DNA of 64,000 nucleotides from an uncultured Lachnospiraceae bacterium (GTDB lineage Bacteria > Bacillota > Clostridia > Lachnospirales > Lachnospiraceae): positions 1 to 64,000 of the forward strand of contig ONAD01000014.1 of assembly GCA_900315735.1 (NCBI GenBank). Reading direction: 5' to 3'. The translations under genes and the position numbers were made by a program. The notes below the pieces were generated by a model. It worked only from the letters and a program-made list of their open reading frames with translations. It was not told where the DNA came from and searched no databases. This document shows, one piece after another, positions 1-7,885 of the stretch. How positions within the stretch are numbered: the first letter of the stretch is position 1; each line of letters begins with the position of its first letter.

Positions 1-99
1 TGATTTCGTGCCATAGTGTTTTTCTCCTGTTCTCGTAATGATTATGATTATATCAAAATCCTTGAGAATAAGCTGTCAATTTTTATTGTACAACACCAT

Positions 100-246
100 T
101 TTGATTTTGATATGGACAAGGTAAAGGAGTACGCATGGAAACGGAATCCGAATCTTAAAATATTTCCAATCTCCGCAAAGACCGGAGAAGGAATGGAAGA
201 GTGGTACTCCTGGCTGAAAGAAGAAGCAGATAAATGGATAAAATAA
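100..246 (+). pseudogene. hypB: hypB C-terminal remnant
   Basis: The 48 codons ending at 246 read like the C-terminal end of HypB, the GTPase that loads nickel into hydrogenases: an F-D-F-D-M-x-K-V start, then NPNLKIFPISAKTGEGMEEW, the usual G5-loop region (SAKTGEGM) and terminal helix. Upstream of about position 100 the reading frame continues but no longer resembles HypB, and the P-loop and metal-binding parts are absent. I read this as the stub left by a deletion or insertion just upstream. No hydrogenase gene is seen in the window. It is unlikely to be functional. Confidence 0.7.
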
Positions 247-332
247 AGCATCCTTTTGGGTGAGAAAACAGCCGGAAATATCGCAAAAAATCTAACAAAA
301 GAACTGAAAAGTAATTAATTGATTAAAAAATG

Positions 333-421
333 CCCTTGCAATAGGGATGAAAAAGTGCTATAGTCCTAGCTGTAGGCGAAGATGTCAAAAACACGAAAAC
401 GTGTTTTTGGCATCTTTTTTT
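333..421 (+). promoter_or_regulatory. amtB leader: two small hairpins then an intrinsic terminator
   Basis: A near-perfect 15-bp stem (381-395 with 400-414, four-base loop) followed by seven T residues forms an intrinsic terminator 34 bases before the amtB start. Just upstream are two four-bp stems, each closing a six-base loop: CCCT/AGGG at 333-346 and GCTA/TAGC at 357-370. A dual-hexaloop arrangement ahead of a terminator is typical of ANTAR-protein antitermination leaders, which control nitrogen genes in some Clostridia. However the loops (TGCAAT, TAGTCC) do not fit the A1/G4 loop consensus, so the ANTAR assignment is only a suggestion. Alternatively it is the terminator of an upstream transcript. 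Confidence 0.55.
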
Positions 422-454
422 ATGCGAGTAGCGAGAAAAGAAGGAGGATTAGAT

Positions 455-1696
455 ATGAATACTGGAGACACAGCTTTTATGCTGATTGCAACAGCACTTG
501 TGTTTTTTATGACACCGGGACTTGCATTTTTTTATGGAGGTCTTGTACGAAGAAAGAATGTATGTAACACGATGATGGCATGCGTGGCAATTATGGGATT
601 GTCGGTGGTGCTTTGGACTCTGTTTGGTTATTCTCTTGCCTTTGGAGGAAACCACGGAGGAATTATCGGAGATTTCCGTTGGATAGCCTTAAATGGTGTA
701 GGCTGGGAAGCAGGACCTTATGCAGATACCATTCCACATCTTGTATTCTGCGCATTCCAGATGATGTTTGCTATGATTACACCGGCACTGATTACCGGTT
801 CCTTGGTAGGAAGAATGAAGTTTAAAGCACTGTTTCTCTTTGTAGCATTGTGGTCCTTTGTTGTATATTATCCACTGGCGCATATGGTCTGGGGAGAAGG
901 CGGACTTTTAGCAGCCATTGACTCTGTTGATTTCGCAGGAGGAGATGTGGTACATATCAGTTCCGGAATCAGCGCACTGGTTCTTGCAATGATACTTGGA
1001 AGAAGACGAGGTTATGAACAGGTGACTTACCGGATTCACAATATTCCGTTTGTTGTATTGGGAGCATCCCTTTTATGGTTTGGCTGGTTCGGCTTCAATG
1101 CAGGAAGTGCACTGGCAGCTGACGGACTGGCAGCACATGCCTTTATGACATCTGCAATTTCTGCAGCATCAGCTTTATTATCCTGGATGTTTATAGACGT
1201 TATGAAAGAAGGAAAGCCAACTCTGGTAGGTGCATCCACCGGACTTGTAGTAGGACTTGTGGCAATTACACCGGGGGCAGGATTTGTTCCAATCTGGTCA
1301 GCATTTATTATCGGAGCTTTGGTCAGCCCGATTTGTTACTTCGGAGTTGCACTTATTAAGAAGAAACTGAAAATCGATGATGCACTGGATGCTTTCGGAT
1401 GCCATGGAATTGGCGGTATCTGGGGCGGAATTGCTACCGGAATTTTTGCACAGAAATCCATTAACAGTACTGCAAAATGGGATGGACTGGTATTTGGAGC
1501 TTACCGTCTTTTCTTAGCACAGATTGAAGGAATATTAATTACGATTGTAATTGCAGTAGTTGGTACTTTGCTTTGTGTAGCAGTGGTAAGAATCTTTACA
1601 CCGCTTCGTGTAAGTTTAAAAGAAGAACAGCTTGGACTGGATGTAACCCAGCATGGCGAAAATGCTTACCCAAGCTTCAATGGATTAGACCAGTAG
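455..1696 (+). CDS. amtB: Ammonium transporter AmtB
   Basis: This 413-residue polytopic membrane protein is a clear Amt/Rh-family ammonium channel: it begins MNTGDTAFMLIATALVFFMT, continues PGLAFFYGGLVRRKN, and keeps both pore histidines (VVHISSG and GCHGIGGIWGG). It imports ammonium across the cytoplasmic membrane. The start at 455 is chosen because AAGGAGG lies eight bases upstream; a longer frame back to 347 would run through the leader terminator. glnB follows after 23 bases, the classic amtB-PII pair, in which PII blocks the channel under nitrogen sufficiency. Expression is probably governed by the attenuator-like leader just upstream. Confidence 0.96.
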   Translation: MNTGDTAFMLIATALVFFMTPGLAFFYGGLVRRKNVCNTMMACVAIMGLSVVLWTLFGYSLAFGGNHGGIIGDFRWIALNGVGWEAGPYADTIPHLVFCAFQMMFAMITPALITGSLVGRMKFKALFLFVALWSFVVYYPLAHMVWGEGGLLAAIDSVDFAGGDVVHISSGISALVLAMILGRRRGYEQVTYRIHNIPFVVLGASLLWFGWFGFNAGSALAADGLAAHAFMTSAISAASALLSWMFIDVMKEGKPTLVGASTGLVVGLVAITPGAGFVPIWSAFIIGALVSPICYFGVALIKKKLKIDDALDAFGCHGIGGIWGGIATGIFAQKSINSTAKWDGLVFGAYRLFLAQIEGILITIVIAVVGTLLCVAVVRIFTPLRVSLKEEQLGLDVTQHGENAYPSFNGLDQ

Positions 1697-1719
1697 GATA
1701 GAAAAGGAGATAATCAGAT

Positions 1720-2076
1720 ATGATGATTAAAATAGATGCAATTGTGCGGGAAGAAAAATTCGAGGATGTAAAAGCAGCATTAAATGCCATCGGAGTCAAC
1801 GGTATTACGGTATCACAGGTTATGGGCTGCGGTGTGCAGAGAGGATATAAAGAAATTGTCCGAGGCATGGAAGTGGCAGTGCAGATGCTTCCGAAAATTA
1901 AATTTGAAATTGTGGTATCTTCCGAAGAATGGGAACAAAAGACCATCGAAGCTATTCAGAAGGCAGCTTTTACCGGAGAAGTCGGCGATGGCAAAATCTT
2001 CAGCTATGAGATTCGTTCCGCCCAGAAAATCCGTACCGGCGAGACGGGCTATGATGCATTACAGAGTAACGATTAA
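1720..2076 (+). CDS. glnB: Nitrogen regulatory protein PII
   Basis: A 118-residue PII-family signal protein that would trimerise, sense ATP/ADP and 2-oxoglutarate, and gate AmtB. The hallmarks are the T-loop (GCGVQRGYKEIVRG), the LPKIKFEIVV strand and the B-loop TGEVGDGKIF. At the position of the uridylylated tyrosine of enterobacterial PII (ELYRG) this protein has Val47 (EIVRG), so it cannot be modified there and probably acts only by ligand binding. Tandem ATGs occur at 1720 and 1723 behind AAAGGAG; either is possible. It lies directly downstream of amtB, so could be called glnK. Confidence 0.95.
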   Translation: MMIKIDAIVREEKFEDVKAALNAIGVNGITVSQVMGCGVQRGYKEIVRGMEVAVQMLPKIKFEIVVSSEEWEQKTIEAIQKAAFTGEVGDGKIFSYEIRSAQKIRTGETGYDALQSND

Positions 2077-2120
2077 TTGTGGTGGACAGATGATTGCACA
2101 AGAGAGTAGATATTTCTTAA

Positions 2121-2371
2121 TTACAGAAGAAAATAAATTGCACCGTCCGTTGTGGATGGATGTCTTTTAAGAACAGTAAGAGGGACATGGAATTTCGTTT
2201 ACTATCTGGCAATGCCGGCACATGGAAGTGCCGGCAAGGCGCATTTGAGCATGGATGTGAATATGCGCCGGTTGCCGGAAAAGCAGGATATACTTCGAAA
2301 TTCCAAGTCCCTCTTGCTGTTGTTATGTGACCTCCAGCGCCAACGTATGGTACAATTATTTTACTCTGATA
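2121..2371. repeat. Palindromic structured repeat, copy 1
   Basis: An imperfect palindrome of about 250 bp fills most of the glnB-cstA gap. The outer arms pair at 2131-2151 with 2342-2361, and a 26-base inner arm pairs at 2172-2197 with 2296-2321 (two mismatches). The core at 2208-2276 folds into a T: stem GGCAA/TTGCC enclosing two hairpins, GCCGGCAC/GTGCCGGC and GGCGCAT/ATGCGCC. Copies 2 and 3 (51.5 and 52.0 kb) have the same architecture with compensatory base changes. Open frames across it are accidental products of the palindrome. It could be a MITE-like element or a structured RNA. Confidence 0.8.
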
Positions 2372-2440
2372 TTGAGAAAAATCGCCCACTAATGGAACTG
2401 TAGATTAAAAAAGTAATATAAAATTGATTAAATTTAGACC

Positions 2441-2469
2441 TTGACATTAAATTTAAAAGGGAGTAAAAA
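2441..2469 (+). promoter_or_regulatory. Candidate cstA promoter
   Basis: TTGACA at 2441-2446 is followed after 17 bases by TAAAAA at 2464-2469: a perfect -35 with a weak -10, placing a start about 30 bases before the cstA coding start. Confidence 0.5.
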
Positions 2470-2506
2470 CAATAATTAAATAATTCATATGAGGAGGAAT
2501 TTGAAA

Positions 2507-4204
2507 ATGAATGGTTTAGTTATTGTATTAATAGCCATCGTATTATTAGCTGCCGGCTATTTACTTTATGGACGCTGGCTGGCTAAGAAATGGGGAATCG
2601 ACCCGAAAGCTGAGACCCCTGCAGTAAAATATGAAGACGGAGAGGACTTTGTTCCATCATCCAAATTTACCGTATTCTCACATCAGTTCTCATCTATTGC
2701 TGGTGCAGGCCCTGTAACGGGACCAATCCTTGCCAGTGTATTCGGATGGGTACCTGTATTCTTATGGATAGTAGTTGGTGGATTGTTCTTCGGAGCAGTA
2801 CAGGACTTCGGTGCTCTGTACGCATCAGTTAAGAACGAAGGAAAATCCATGGGTATGATTATTGAAAAGTACATCGGTAAGATGGGAAGAAAACTTTTCA
2901 TGTTATTCTGCTGGTTATTTACCCTTTTGGTAATCGCAGCATTTACAGATATGGTTGCTGGAACTTTCAATGCATATCCGGCAGGTGATGGTAATGCTGT
3001 ATATGCCAACGGTGCAGCAGCAACCGTTTCCATGTTATTTATCGGGGTTGCAGTTATCCTTGGTATTATCTTAAAGAAAGCACCAAAGATGAACGAAATT
3101 GTAAAAGGTATCGTTGCAATCGCATTAATCGTAGTAATGTTTGCAGTAGGTATGAAACTTCCTATCTATACCAATAAGACCATGTGGATCTACATTATCA
3201 TGATTTACTTATTCTTAGCATCTGTACTTCCAATGTGGCTTTTGATGCAGCCAAGAGATTATATGACAACATTTATGCTTCTTGGTATGATTATCGGCGC
3301 AGTTGTTGGTGTTGTAGTTGCACATCCTGCAATGCAGTTAAATGCATTTAACGGATTCGTTTTAACCGGAGCAGACGGAAGCAAATCTTATCTGTTCCCA
3401 ACCTTATTTGTAACCATTGCCTGCGGTGCTGTTTCCGGATTCCACAGTCTGGTATCTTCTGAGACATCATCTAAGACCATCCGCAATGAAAAAGATATGC
3501 CTATGGTTGGTTATGGCGCAATGGTAGTAGAGTCATTACTTGGAATTATCGTATTGGTCGTTGTTGGTGCAGTAGCTGTAAATGGTACAAAACCAGATGG
3601 AACACCATTTGCAATCTTCTCGTCCGGTGTTGCCGGCTTCCTTGAGATGTTAGGTGTACCAAACGATGTAGCAACTGTATTTATGACCATGTGTGTATCT
3701 GCATTAGCACTTACTTCACTGGATTCTGTAGCACGTATCGGAAGAATGTCCTTCCAGGAATTATTCTATGAAGATACAACAGACCCTGCAAAAATGGGTG
3801 GTGTCCGCAAAGTATTAACCAATAAATATTTTGCAACAATCGTAACCTTATTCTTTGGATACTTATTAACACTGGGCGGATACAACAATGTATGGCCGCT
3901 GTTTGGTTCCGCAAACCAGTTGCTTGCAGCACTTGTTCTGATTGCACTGGCTGTATTCTTAAAGACTACCGGACGTACCGGCTGGACACTGTATGCACCA
4001 ATGGTAATCATGTTGGCAGTAACCTTTACCGCACTGGTTCAGAAATTCATTGCACTGGTAAGCAATGTAATGAACGGAACCGCAGTATTCTTGGTAGATG
4101 GTTTACAGCTTATCGTTGCAGTTCTTCTGATGGTATTAGGTGTTATGGTAGCAGCAAGCTGCTTTACCAAACTGTTTAAGACCAAGAAACAGGAAGAAGC
4201 ATAA
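2507..4204 (+). CDS. cstA: Carbon starvation protein CstA family transporter
   Basis: A 565-residue integral membrane protein of the CstA family (peptide or pyruvate uptake in characterised members). It shows an N-terminal membrane helix followed by YGRWLAKKWG, the conserved HQFSSIAGAGPVTGPILAS segment, FGAVQDFGALYASVKN, and a series of hydrophobic spans. It is shorter than E. coli CstA (about 700 residues). I choose ATG 2507 because the GAGGAGG Shine-Dalgarno lies just before it; the upstream in-frame ATG at 2489 overlaps that site. It stands alone between a repeat element and the aspartate kinase gene. The substrate cannot be told from sequence. Confidence 0.93.
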   Translation: MNGLVIVLIAIVLLAAGYLLYGRWLAKKWGIDPKAETPAVKYEDGEDFVPSSKFTVFSHQFSSIAGAGPVTGPILASVFGWVPVFLWIVVGGLFFGAVQDFGALYASVKNEGKSMGMIIEKYIGKMGRKLFMLFCWLFTLLVIAAFTDMVAGTFNAYPAGDGNAVYANGAAATVSMLFIGVAVILGIILKKAPKMNEIVKGIVAIALIVVMFAVGMKLPIYTNKTMWIYIIMIYLFLASVLPMWLLMQPRDYMTTFMLLGMIIGAVVGVVVAHPAMQLNAFNGFVLTGADGSKSYLFPTLFVTIACGAVSGFHSLVSSETSSKTIRNEKDMPMVGYGAMVVESLLGIIVLVVVGAVAVNGTKPDGTPFAIFSSGVAGFLEMLGVPNDVATVFMTMCVSALALTSLDSVARIGRMSFQELFYEDTTDPAKMGGVRKVLTNKYFATIVTLFFGYLLTLGGYNNVWPLFGSANQLLAALVLIALAVFLKTTGRTGWTLYAPMVIMLAVTFTALVQKFIALVSNVMNGTAVFLVDGLQLIVAVLLMVLGVMVAASCFTKLFKTKKQEEA

Positions 4205-4254
4205 ATTGAATAGAAATTAAATCGAAATTTTTAAATGGAAATTACATTTACTTC

Positions 4255-4283
4255 TTTTCAAATGGGGAAAAATAAGATACAAT
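4255..4283 (+). promoter_or_regulatory. Candidate aspartate kinase promoter
   Basis: TTTTCA (4255-4260), 17-base spacer, TACAAT (4278-4283). This would start transcription shortly before the Shine-Dalgarno site of the following gene. Confidence 0.45.
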
Positions 4284-4317
4284 CTTGAGTTATGAGATAG
4301 TAAAGGAGCAAATGACG

Positions 4318-5637
4318 ATGATTAAGGTAGTTAAATTTGGTGGAAGTTCACTTGCAAGTGCAACACAGTTTGCAAAAGTAGGCAAGATTATTACATCAGA
4401 CCCGGAACGTCGCTATGTCGTACCAAGTGCACCGGGAAAACGAAATTCCAAAGACACCAAGGTAACAGATATGTTATATGCATGTTATGCTCTGGCGGAA
4501 AATGATGAGGATTTCGATAAGGAATTAAAAAAGATTGCAGAACGTTATGATTCTATCATTAACGGACTGAACTTAAAGCTTTCTCTGAAAGATGAGTTTG
4601 AAGTAATTGCAAAGAACTTTGCAGCAAAAGCAGGTTCTGACTATGCAGCTTCCAGAGGCGAATACTTAAATGGTATCGTAATGGCAAATTATTTAGGCTA
4701 TGAATTTGTGGATGCGGCAGAAGTGATTTTCTTTGATAAAGATGGTAACTTTGATGCAGAAAAGACAGATAAAGTATTGAGCAAACGTCTTTCTAAGATT
4801 GAGCGTGCTGTAGTTCCTGGATTTTATGGTTCCATGCCGGACGGAAGTGTTAAGACCTTCTCCAGAGGCGGCTCTGACATTACAGGATCTATTGTTGCAA
4901 AGGCTGTTCATGCTACAGCATATGAGAACTGGACTGATGTTTCCGGTTTCCTGATTGCAGACCCAAGAATTATTGACAATCCGGAACCAATTAAAGTAAT
5001 TACATACCGTGAGTTAAGAGAGCTTTCCTACATGGGAGCAAGCGTATTACATGAAGATGCAGTATTCCCGGTCCGTAAAGCCGGTATTCCAATCAACATC
5101 CGTAATACCAATGCACCGGAAGATGAGGGAACATGGATTGTGGAAACAACCTGTCACCAGTCCAAATATACCATTACCGGTATTGCCGGAAAGAAAGGCT
5201 TCGTATCTGTAAATATTGATAAAGATATGATGAATTCAGAAGTTGGTTTTGGACGTAAAGTGCTTTCTGCATTTGAAGAAAACGGTATTAACTTTGAACA
5301 TATGCCATCTGGTATTGATACCATGACCGTATTTGTACATCAGCCGGAATTTGAAGGTAAGGAACAGGCAGTTGTATCTGCAATTCACCGCCTTGCAAAA
5401 CCGGACAGTGTAGAATTAGAGTCTAACATTGCTCTGATTGCAGTGGTAGGACGCGGCATGCGTTCCACCAGAGGAACTTCCGGAAGAATCTTCTCCGCAC
5501 TGGCACATGCAAATGTCAATGTTAAGATGATTGACCAGGGTTCATCCGAGTTAAATATTATCATCGGAGTAAGTAATTCTGATTTTGAAAATGCTATCAA
5601 GGCAATTTACGATATCTTCGTAACAACACAGTTATAA
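4318..5637 (+). CDS. lysC: Aspartate kinase
   Basis: A 439-residue aspartokinase catalysing ATP-dependent phosphorylation of aspartate, the first step to lysine, threonine, methionine and diaminopimelate. It has the N-terminal amino-acid kinase motif VVKFGGSS, the substrate-loop FSRGGSDITGS around residue 180, and two C-terminal ACT-type regulatory segments (from TGIAGKKGFVSV, and from IALIAVVGRGM). The start is taken at ATG 4318, nine bases after AAAGGAG; the earlier ATG 4312 is too close to that site. It is monocistronic, with a terminator about 120 bases downstream. Which amino acid inhibits it is not visible. Confidence 0.94.
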   Translation: MIKVVKFGGSSLASATQFAKVGKIITSDPERRYVVPSAPGKRNSKDTKVTDMLYACYALAENDEDFDKELKKIAERYDSIINGLNLKLSLKDEFEVIAKNFAAKAGSDYAASRGEYLNGIVMANYLGYEFVDAAEVIFFDKDGNFDAEKTDKVLSKRLSKIERAVVPGFYGSMPDGSVKTFSRGGSDITGSIVAKAVHATAYENWTDVSGFLIADPRIIDNPEPIKVITYRELRELSYMGASVLHEDAVFPVRKAGIPINIRNTNAPEDEGTWIVETTCHQSKYTITGIAGKKGFVSVNIDKDMMNSEVGFGRKVLSAFEENGINFEHMPSGIDTMTVFVHQPEFEGKEQAVVSAIHRLAKPDSVELESNIALIAVVGRGMRSTRGTSGRIFSALAHANVNVKMIDQGSSELNIIIGVSNSDFENAIKAIYDIFVTTQL

Positions 5638-5754
5638 GAAAATATATAAAGAAGATGTAGAAAAAGAGACCTGTTATTTTGCCGGGTGTTCGTAAAACAG
5701 TTAAATGAACAATTTAACTATTTACGGCATCTGTCAGACAGGGTTGGCTAAACG

Positions 5755-5800
5755 AAAGAAAGCTATACTTGGTTTGATAATCAGGTATGGCTTTCTTTTT
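5755..5800 (+). terminator. Intrinsic terminator after aspartate kinase
   Basis: AAAGAAAGCTATAC (5755-5768) pairs with GTATGGCTTTCTTT (5784-5797) and runs into a T tract; it lies about 120 bases past the lysC stop. Confidence 0.6.
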
Positions 5801-5803
5801 AGG

Positions 5804-5890
5804 ATGCACAGAGAATATCTGAGAGAACACAATCCAATCCGCTTTGATGACCTTTGCCTGAGTGGAGAGCTGTGGACATATCCGGAATAG
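5804..5890 (+). pseudogene. TnpV-like transposon protein remnant
   Basis: The 28-residue frame beginning MHREYLREHNPIRFDDLCLS resembles the C-terminal part of TnpV, a small protein carried by Tn4451-type and related clostridial transposons (pattern YLREH...LxxSGELxxYL). The remainder of the gene is missing, and the last residues (WTYPE) end early. Together with the truncated serine recombinase 100 bases on, it marks the scar of an old transposon at the left edge of the accessory island. Not functional. Confidence 0.5.
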
Positions 5891-5987
5891 TGACTGTCAA
5901 TCAGCCCACGCTTATGATATACTTGTAACAGCGAGTATTGTATAAGCATGGGTTGTTTCTTTTATTTTATAAGGAGGATTTTTAACC

Positions 5988-6158
5988 GTGAAACAACCAT
6001 ACAATACAACGATTTATAATACAGCACTTTATTTGAGACTGAGCCGTGACGATGAATTACAGGGCGAAAGCGGCAGCATCCAGAACCAGCGCATGATGTT
6101 CCGGCAGTACGCCACCGAGCATGGGCTGACCGTGGTGGACGAATACATTGAAATGTAA
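5988..6158 (+). pseudogene. Truncated large serine recombinase, N-terminal end only
   Basis: From GTG 5988, behind AAGGAGG, the frame reads a 56-residue N-terminus of a resolvase/invertase-type recombinase: TALYLRLSRDDE with the nucleophile-region serine, then ESGSIQNQRMMFRQYA and LTVVDEYIEM, where a TAA stops it. Intact TnpX/TndX-type proteins exceed 500 residues, so nearly the whole protein is gone. An upstream hairpin (5907-5954) looks like the transposon leader. The remaining 160 bases up to the terminator at 6318 show only protein-like scraps. Confidence 0.75.
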
Positions 6159-6317
6159 ACCAAAGAATTGATACAAGGAAATGTCGTTGTCAGAACGGCA
6201 GAATGGCTTGAAATCAAGGGCTTTCGGAGATTAGGGACTCTCCGGCGGCTCTTTCTTTATGCCTAGATAACAGCAATTCTACGGCAACAGCGTCGGCGGA
6301 GGTGACAACAGCAAGAA

Positions 6318-6366
6318 GCCCGGAACCGACCTCTTCATTGAGGCTGGCTCCGGGCGATTTTTTTAT
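6318..6366 (+). terminator. Intrinsic terminator in transposon debris
   Basis: GCCCGGA (6318-6324) pairs with TCCGGGC (6349-6355) through an imperfect stem that also contains CCTC/GAGG, followed by seven T residues. Confidence 0.65.
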
Positions 6367-6462
6367 TTTCGGCAGTCTGTGAGTATGACTTGACTTTTCA
6401 GCCTTTCAGAGTGATTTATAGATAGACGTGCAGATAGGCTTTCGGACAAAAAGTGTAAAAAA

Positions 6463-6490
6463 TTTCGTAGAGTGCTTTACTCTACGAAAA
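6463..6490. repeat. Recombinase-flanking inverted repeat, left copy
   Basis: A self-symmetric site: TTTCGTAGAGT, spacer GCTTT, ACTCTACGAAAA. Its reverse complement occurs at 7834-7860 with one mismatch in 26 bases. The form (two inverted half-sites around a five-base spacer) is that of a tyrosine-recombinase core site. It could be an attachment site or one end of an invertible segment. Confidence 0.7.
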
Positions 6491-6534
6491 GACCGCCAGA
6501 ACCTCGGTAAATCTAAGGCTTTGGCGGTTTTTTG
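6491..6534 (-). terminator. Terminator downstream of the integrase (bidirectional form)
   Basis: ACCGCCA (6492-6498) pairs with TGGCGGT (6522-6528), with AACCT/AGGCTT extending the stem. A-rich sequence lies on one side and T-rich on the other, so it can stop transcripts from both sides. Confidence 0.65.
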
Positions 6535-6552
6535 ACGGCTGAAATTGACGGC

Positions 6553-7674
6553 TTATTTTGTGGTCAGGAGCTCAGAGAGCAAGTTCATATTCCGCTGCTT
6601 GAGATCCATAGATGGATGAACGTAACGATTGAGAGTGATGTTTACGCTTGCGTGTCCCAGAATTTCGCTGAGACTCTTGATGTCAAATCCCAATTCAACA
6701 CATCTTGTCGCAAAAGTATGACGGAGGGCATGATAGTTTACATCTGTCAATCCGCACTCTTTGGAAACCGCCTTAAACCGGTTTTCCAAGCATCGGGGCT
6801 CAATATAGCTGTGAACCAATCCCGTCAGTAGAAATGCATCATCCTGTTTACGTGCAGCTTTCAACAGACGCATTACTTCGTCCGGAATTGGAATCCTACG
6901 TATGGAGCAGTCGCTTTTAGGCGGCAGTATGACCACCTTGGTACGCTTCCTTCCGTCACTCTTGACTTGAATCCGTTGCATCGTCTGATGGACATGGAGA
7001 TACTGCTCCTCCACACAGATGTCCTGCCAGCGAAGTGCGCAGACTTCTCCTATACGCAAGCCAGTGTAAAGAGATAGCAGTATTCCCAAATGGCACGGTG
7101 TGGGGTCTGAACACAGATAAGTACTCAGTGCCTTCTGCTCCCCTTTACTGAGAATGCGCATGGGTTTTTGTGGCTGTTTTACGGAAATGTCCTTGATATC
7201 GGCCACCAGCATGCTCTTTTCATTGGATGCGTAGGTAAAGATGTTTTTCAGAACGGAAAGTATGCTATTTACGGTTTTGGGGGCTAATCCCTGGGAACTT
7301 GCTCCGCCAGATGTCAGCAGATCCCGGCTGAATACGACTACCTCGCTGCGTTGAATTTCCTGGATTGCGTTTGCAGAAAACCGTGGGAGTATGTACGAAT
7401 TCAGTAGATTCCTATATCGGGCTACGCTTGATGCTTTCAGTTCCGGGGTTTGGACGGTAAGCCACTCGGATGAAACGGCTCCGAATGTTATAGCGGTCTG
7501 ATTCTGGGCATCTGTGATCTGTGAAGTTGCCTGTAGTAGATTGTCCAAAGCCTCCTCGTAGGATTTGCCAAAAACGTAACCGTATCGCGCTTTCCCGTCG
7601 ACGCGGCCTTTGATGTATCTGCCTTCCCATCTTCCGTCTTTTCTCAGATAGATATTTTTGCCTTGCTTTGGCAT
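6553..7674 (-). CDS. Tyrosine recombinase / integrase
   Basis: A 373-residue phage-type integrase. The N-terminal arm-binding part reads YLRKDGRWEGRYIKG, a SAM-like core-binding domain follows (about residues 60-150), and the catalytic domain carries the active-site set: Arg in LYTGLRIGEVCALRW, H-x-x-R in YHALRHTFATR, LGHAS, and the nucleophile Tyr in TLNRYVHPS. GGAAGGAGGTGAGAACC precedes ATG 7674, which fixes the start. It cuts and rejoins DNA at core sites, presumably the paired sites at 6463 and 7834 that flank it. Its position at the left end suggests it inserted the island, but no matching site was found on the right. No excisionase gene was recognised. Confidence 0.93.
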   Translation of the reverse strand: MPKQGKNIYLRKDGRWEGRYIKGRVDGKARYGYVFGKSYEEALDNLLQATSQITDAQNQTAITFGAVSSEWLTVQTPELKASSVARYRNLLNSYILPRFSANAIQEIQRSEVVVFSRDLLTSGGASSQGLAPKTVNSILSVLKNIFTYASNEKSMLVADIKDISVKQPQKPMRILSKGEQKALSTYLCSDPTPCHLGILLSLYTGLRIGEVCALRWQDICVEEQYLHVHQTMQRIQVKSDGRKRTKVVILPPKSDCSIRRIPIPDEVMRLLKAARKQDDAFLLTGLVHSYIEPRCLENRFKAVSKECGLTDVNYHALRHTFATRCVELGFDIKSLSEILGHASVNITLNRYVHPSMDLKQRNMNLLSELLTTK

Positions 7675-7781
7675 GGTTCTCACCTCCTTCCGAGCACCAT
7701 AATGACGGAAGAAAGGCAGCATTTAGTAACATTATACAAAAGACCTATGAAAAAATTTACAAAGTCGAAATAACTGACATC

Positions 7782-7810
7782 TTGACAAACTGCGCGACAA
7801 TATGTACAAT
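7782..7810 (+). promoter_or_regulatory. Strong sigma-A-type promoter facing the JAMM gene
   Basis: TTGACA (7782-7787), 17 bases, TACAAT (7805-7810). It points right, towards the JAMM/XRE genes, and lies inside the segment bounded by the inverted repeats. GACATC (7777-7782) and GATGTC (7825-7830) form a small inverted repeat around it that may be an operator. Confidence 0.75.
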
Positions 7811-7833
7811 AAGTACTATAGATTGATGTCGGG

Positions 7834-7860
7834 TTCGTAGAGTAAAGCACTCTAAGAAAA
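7834..7860. repeat. Recombinase-flanking inverted repeat, right copy
   Basis: TTCGTAGAGT, spacer AAAGC, ACTCTAAGAAAA: the reverse complement of the site at 6463-6490 with one mismatch in 26 bases. It lies between the TTGACA promoter and the JAMM gene. Confidence 0.7.
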
Positions 7861-7885
7861 CAATGAGGATGGTTGGTAGATAAGA

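Noticed and set aside
333-370. Firm ANTAR-site annotation of the amtB leader
   Set aside because: The hexaloops lack the A1/G4 consensus; kept only as a suggestion.
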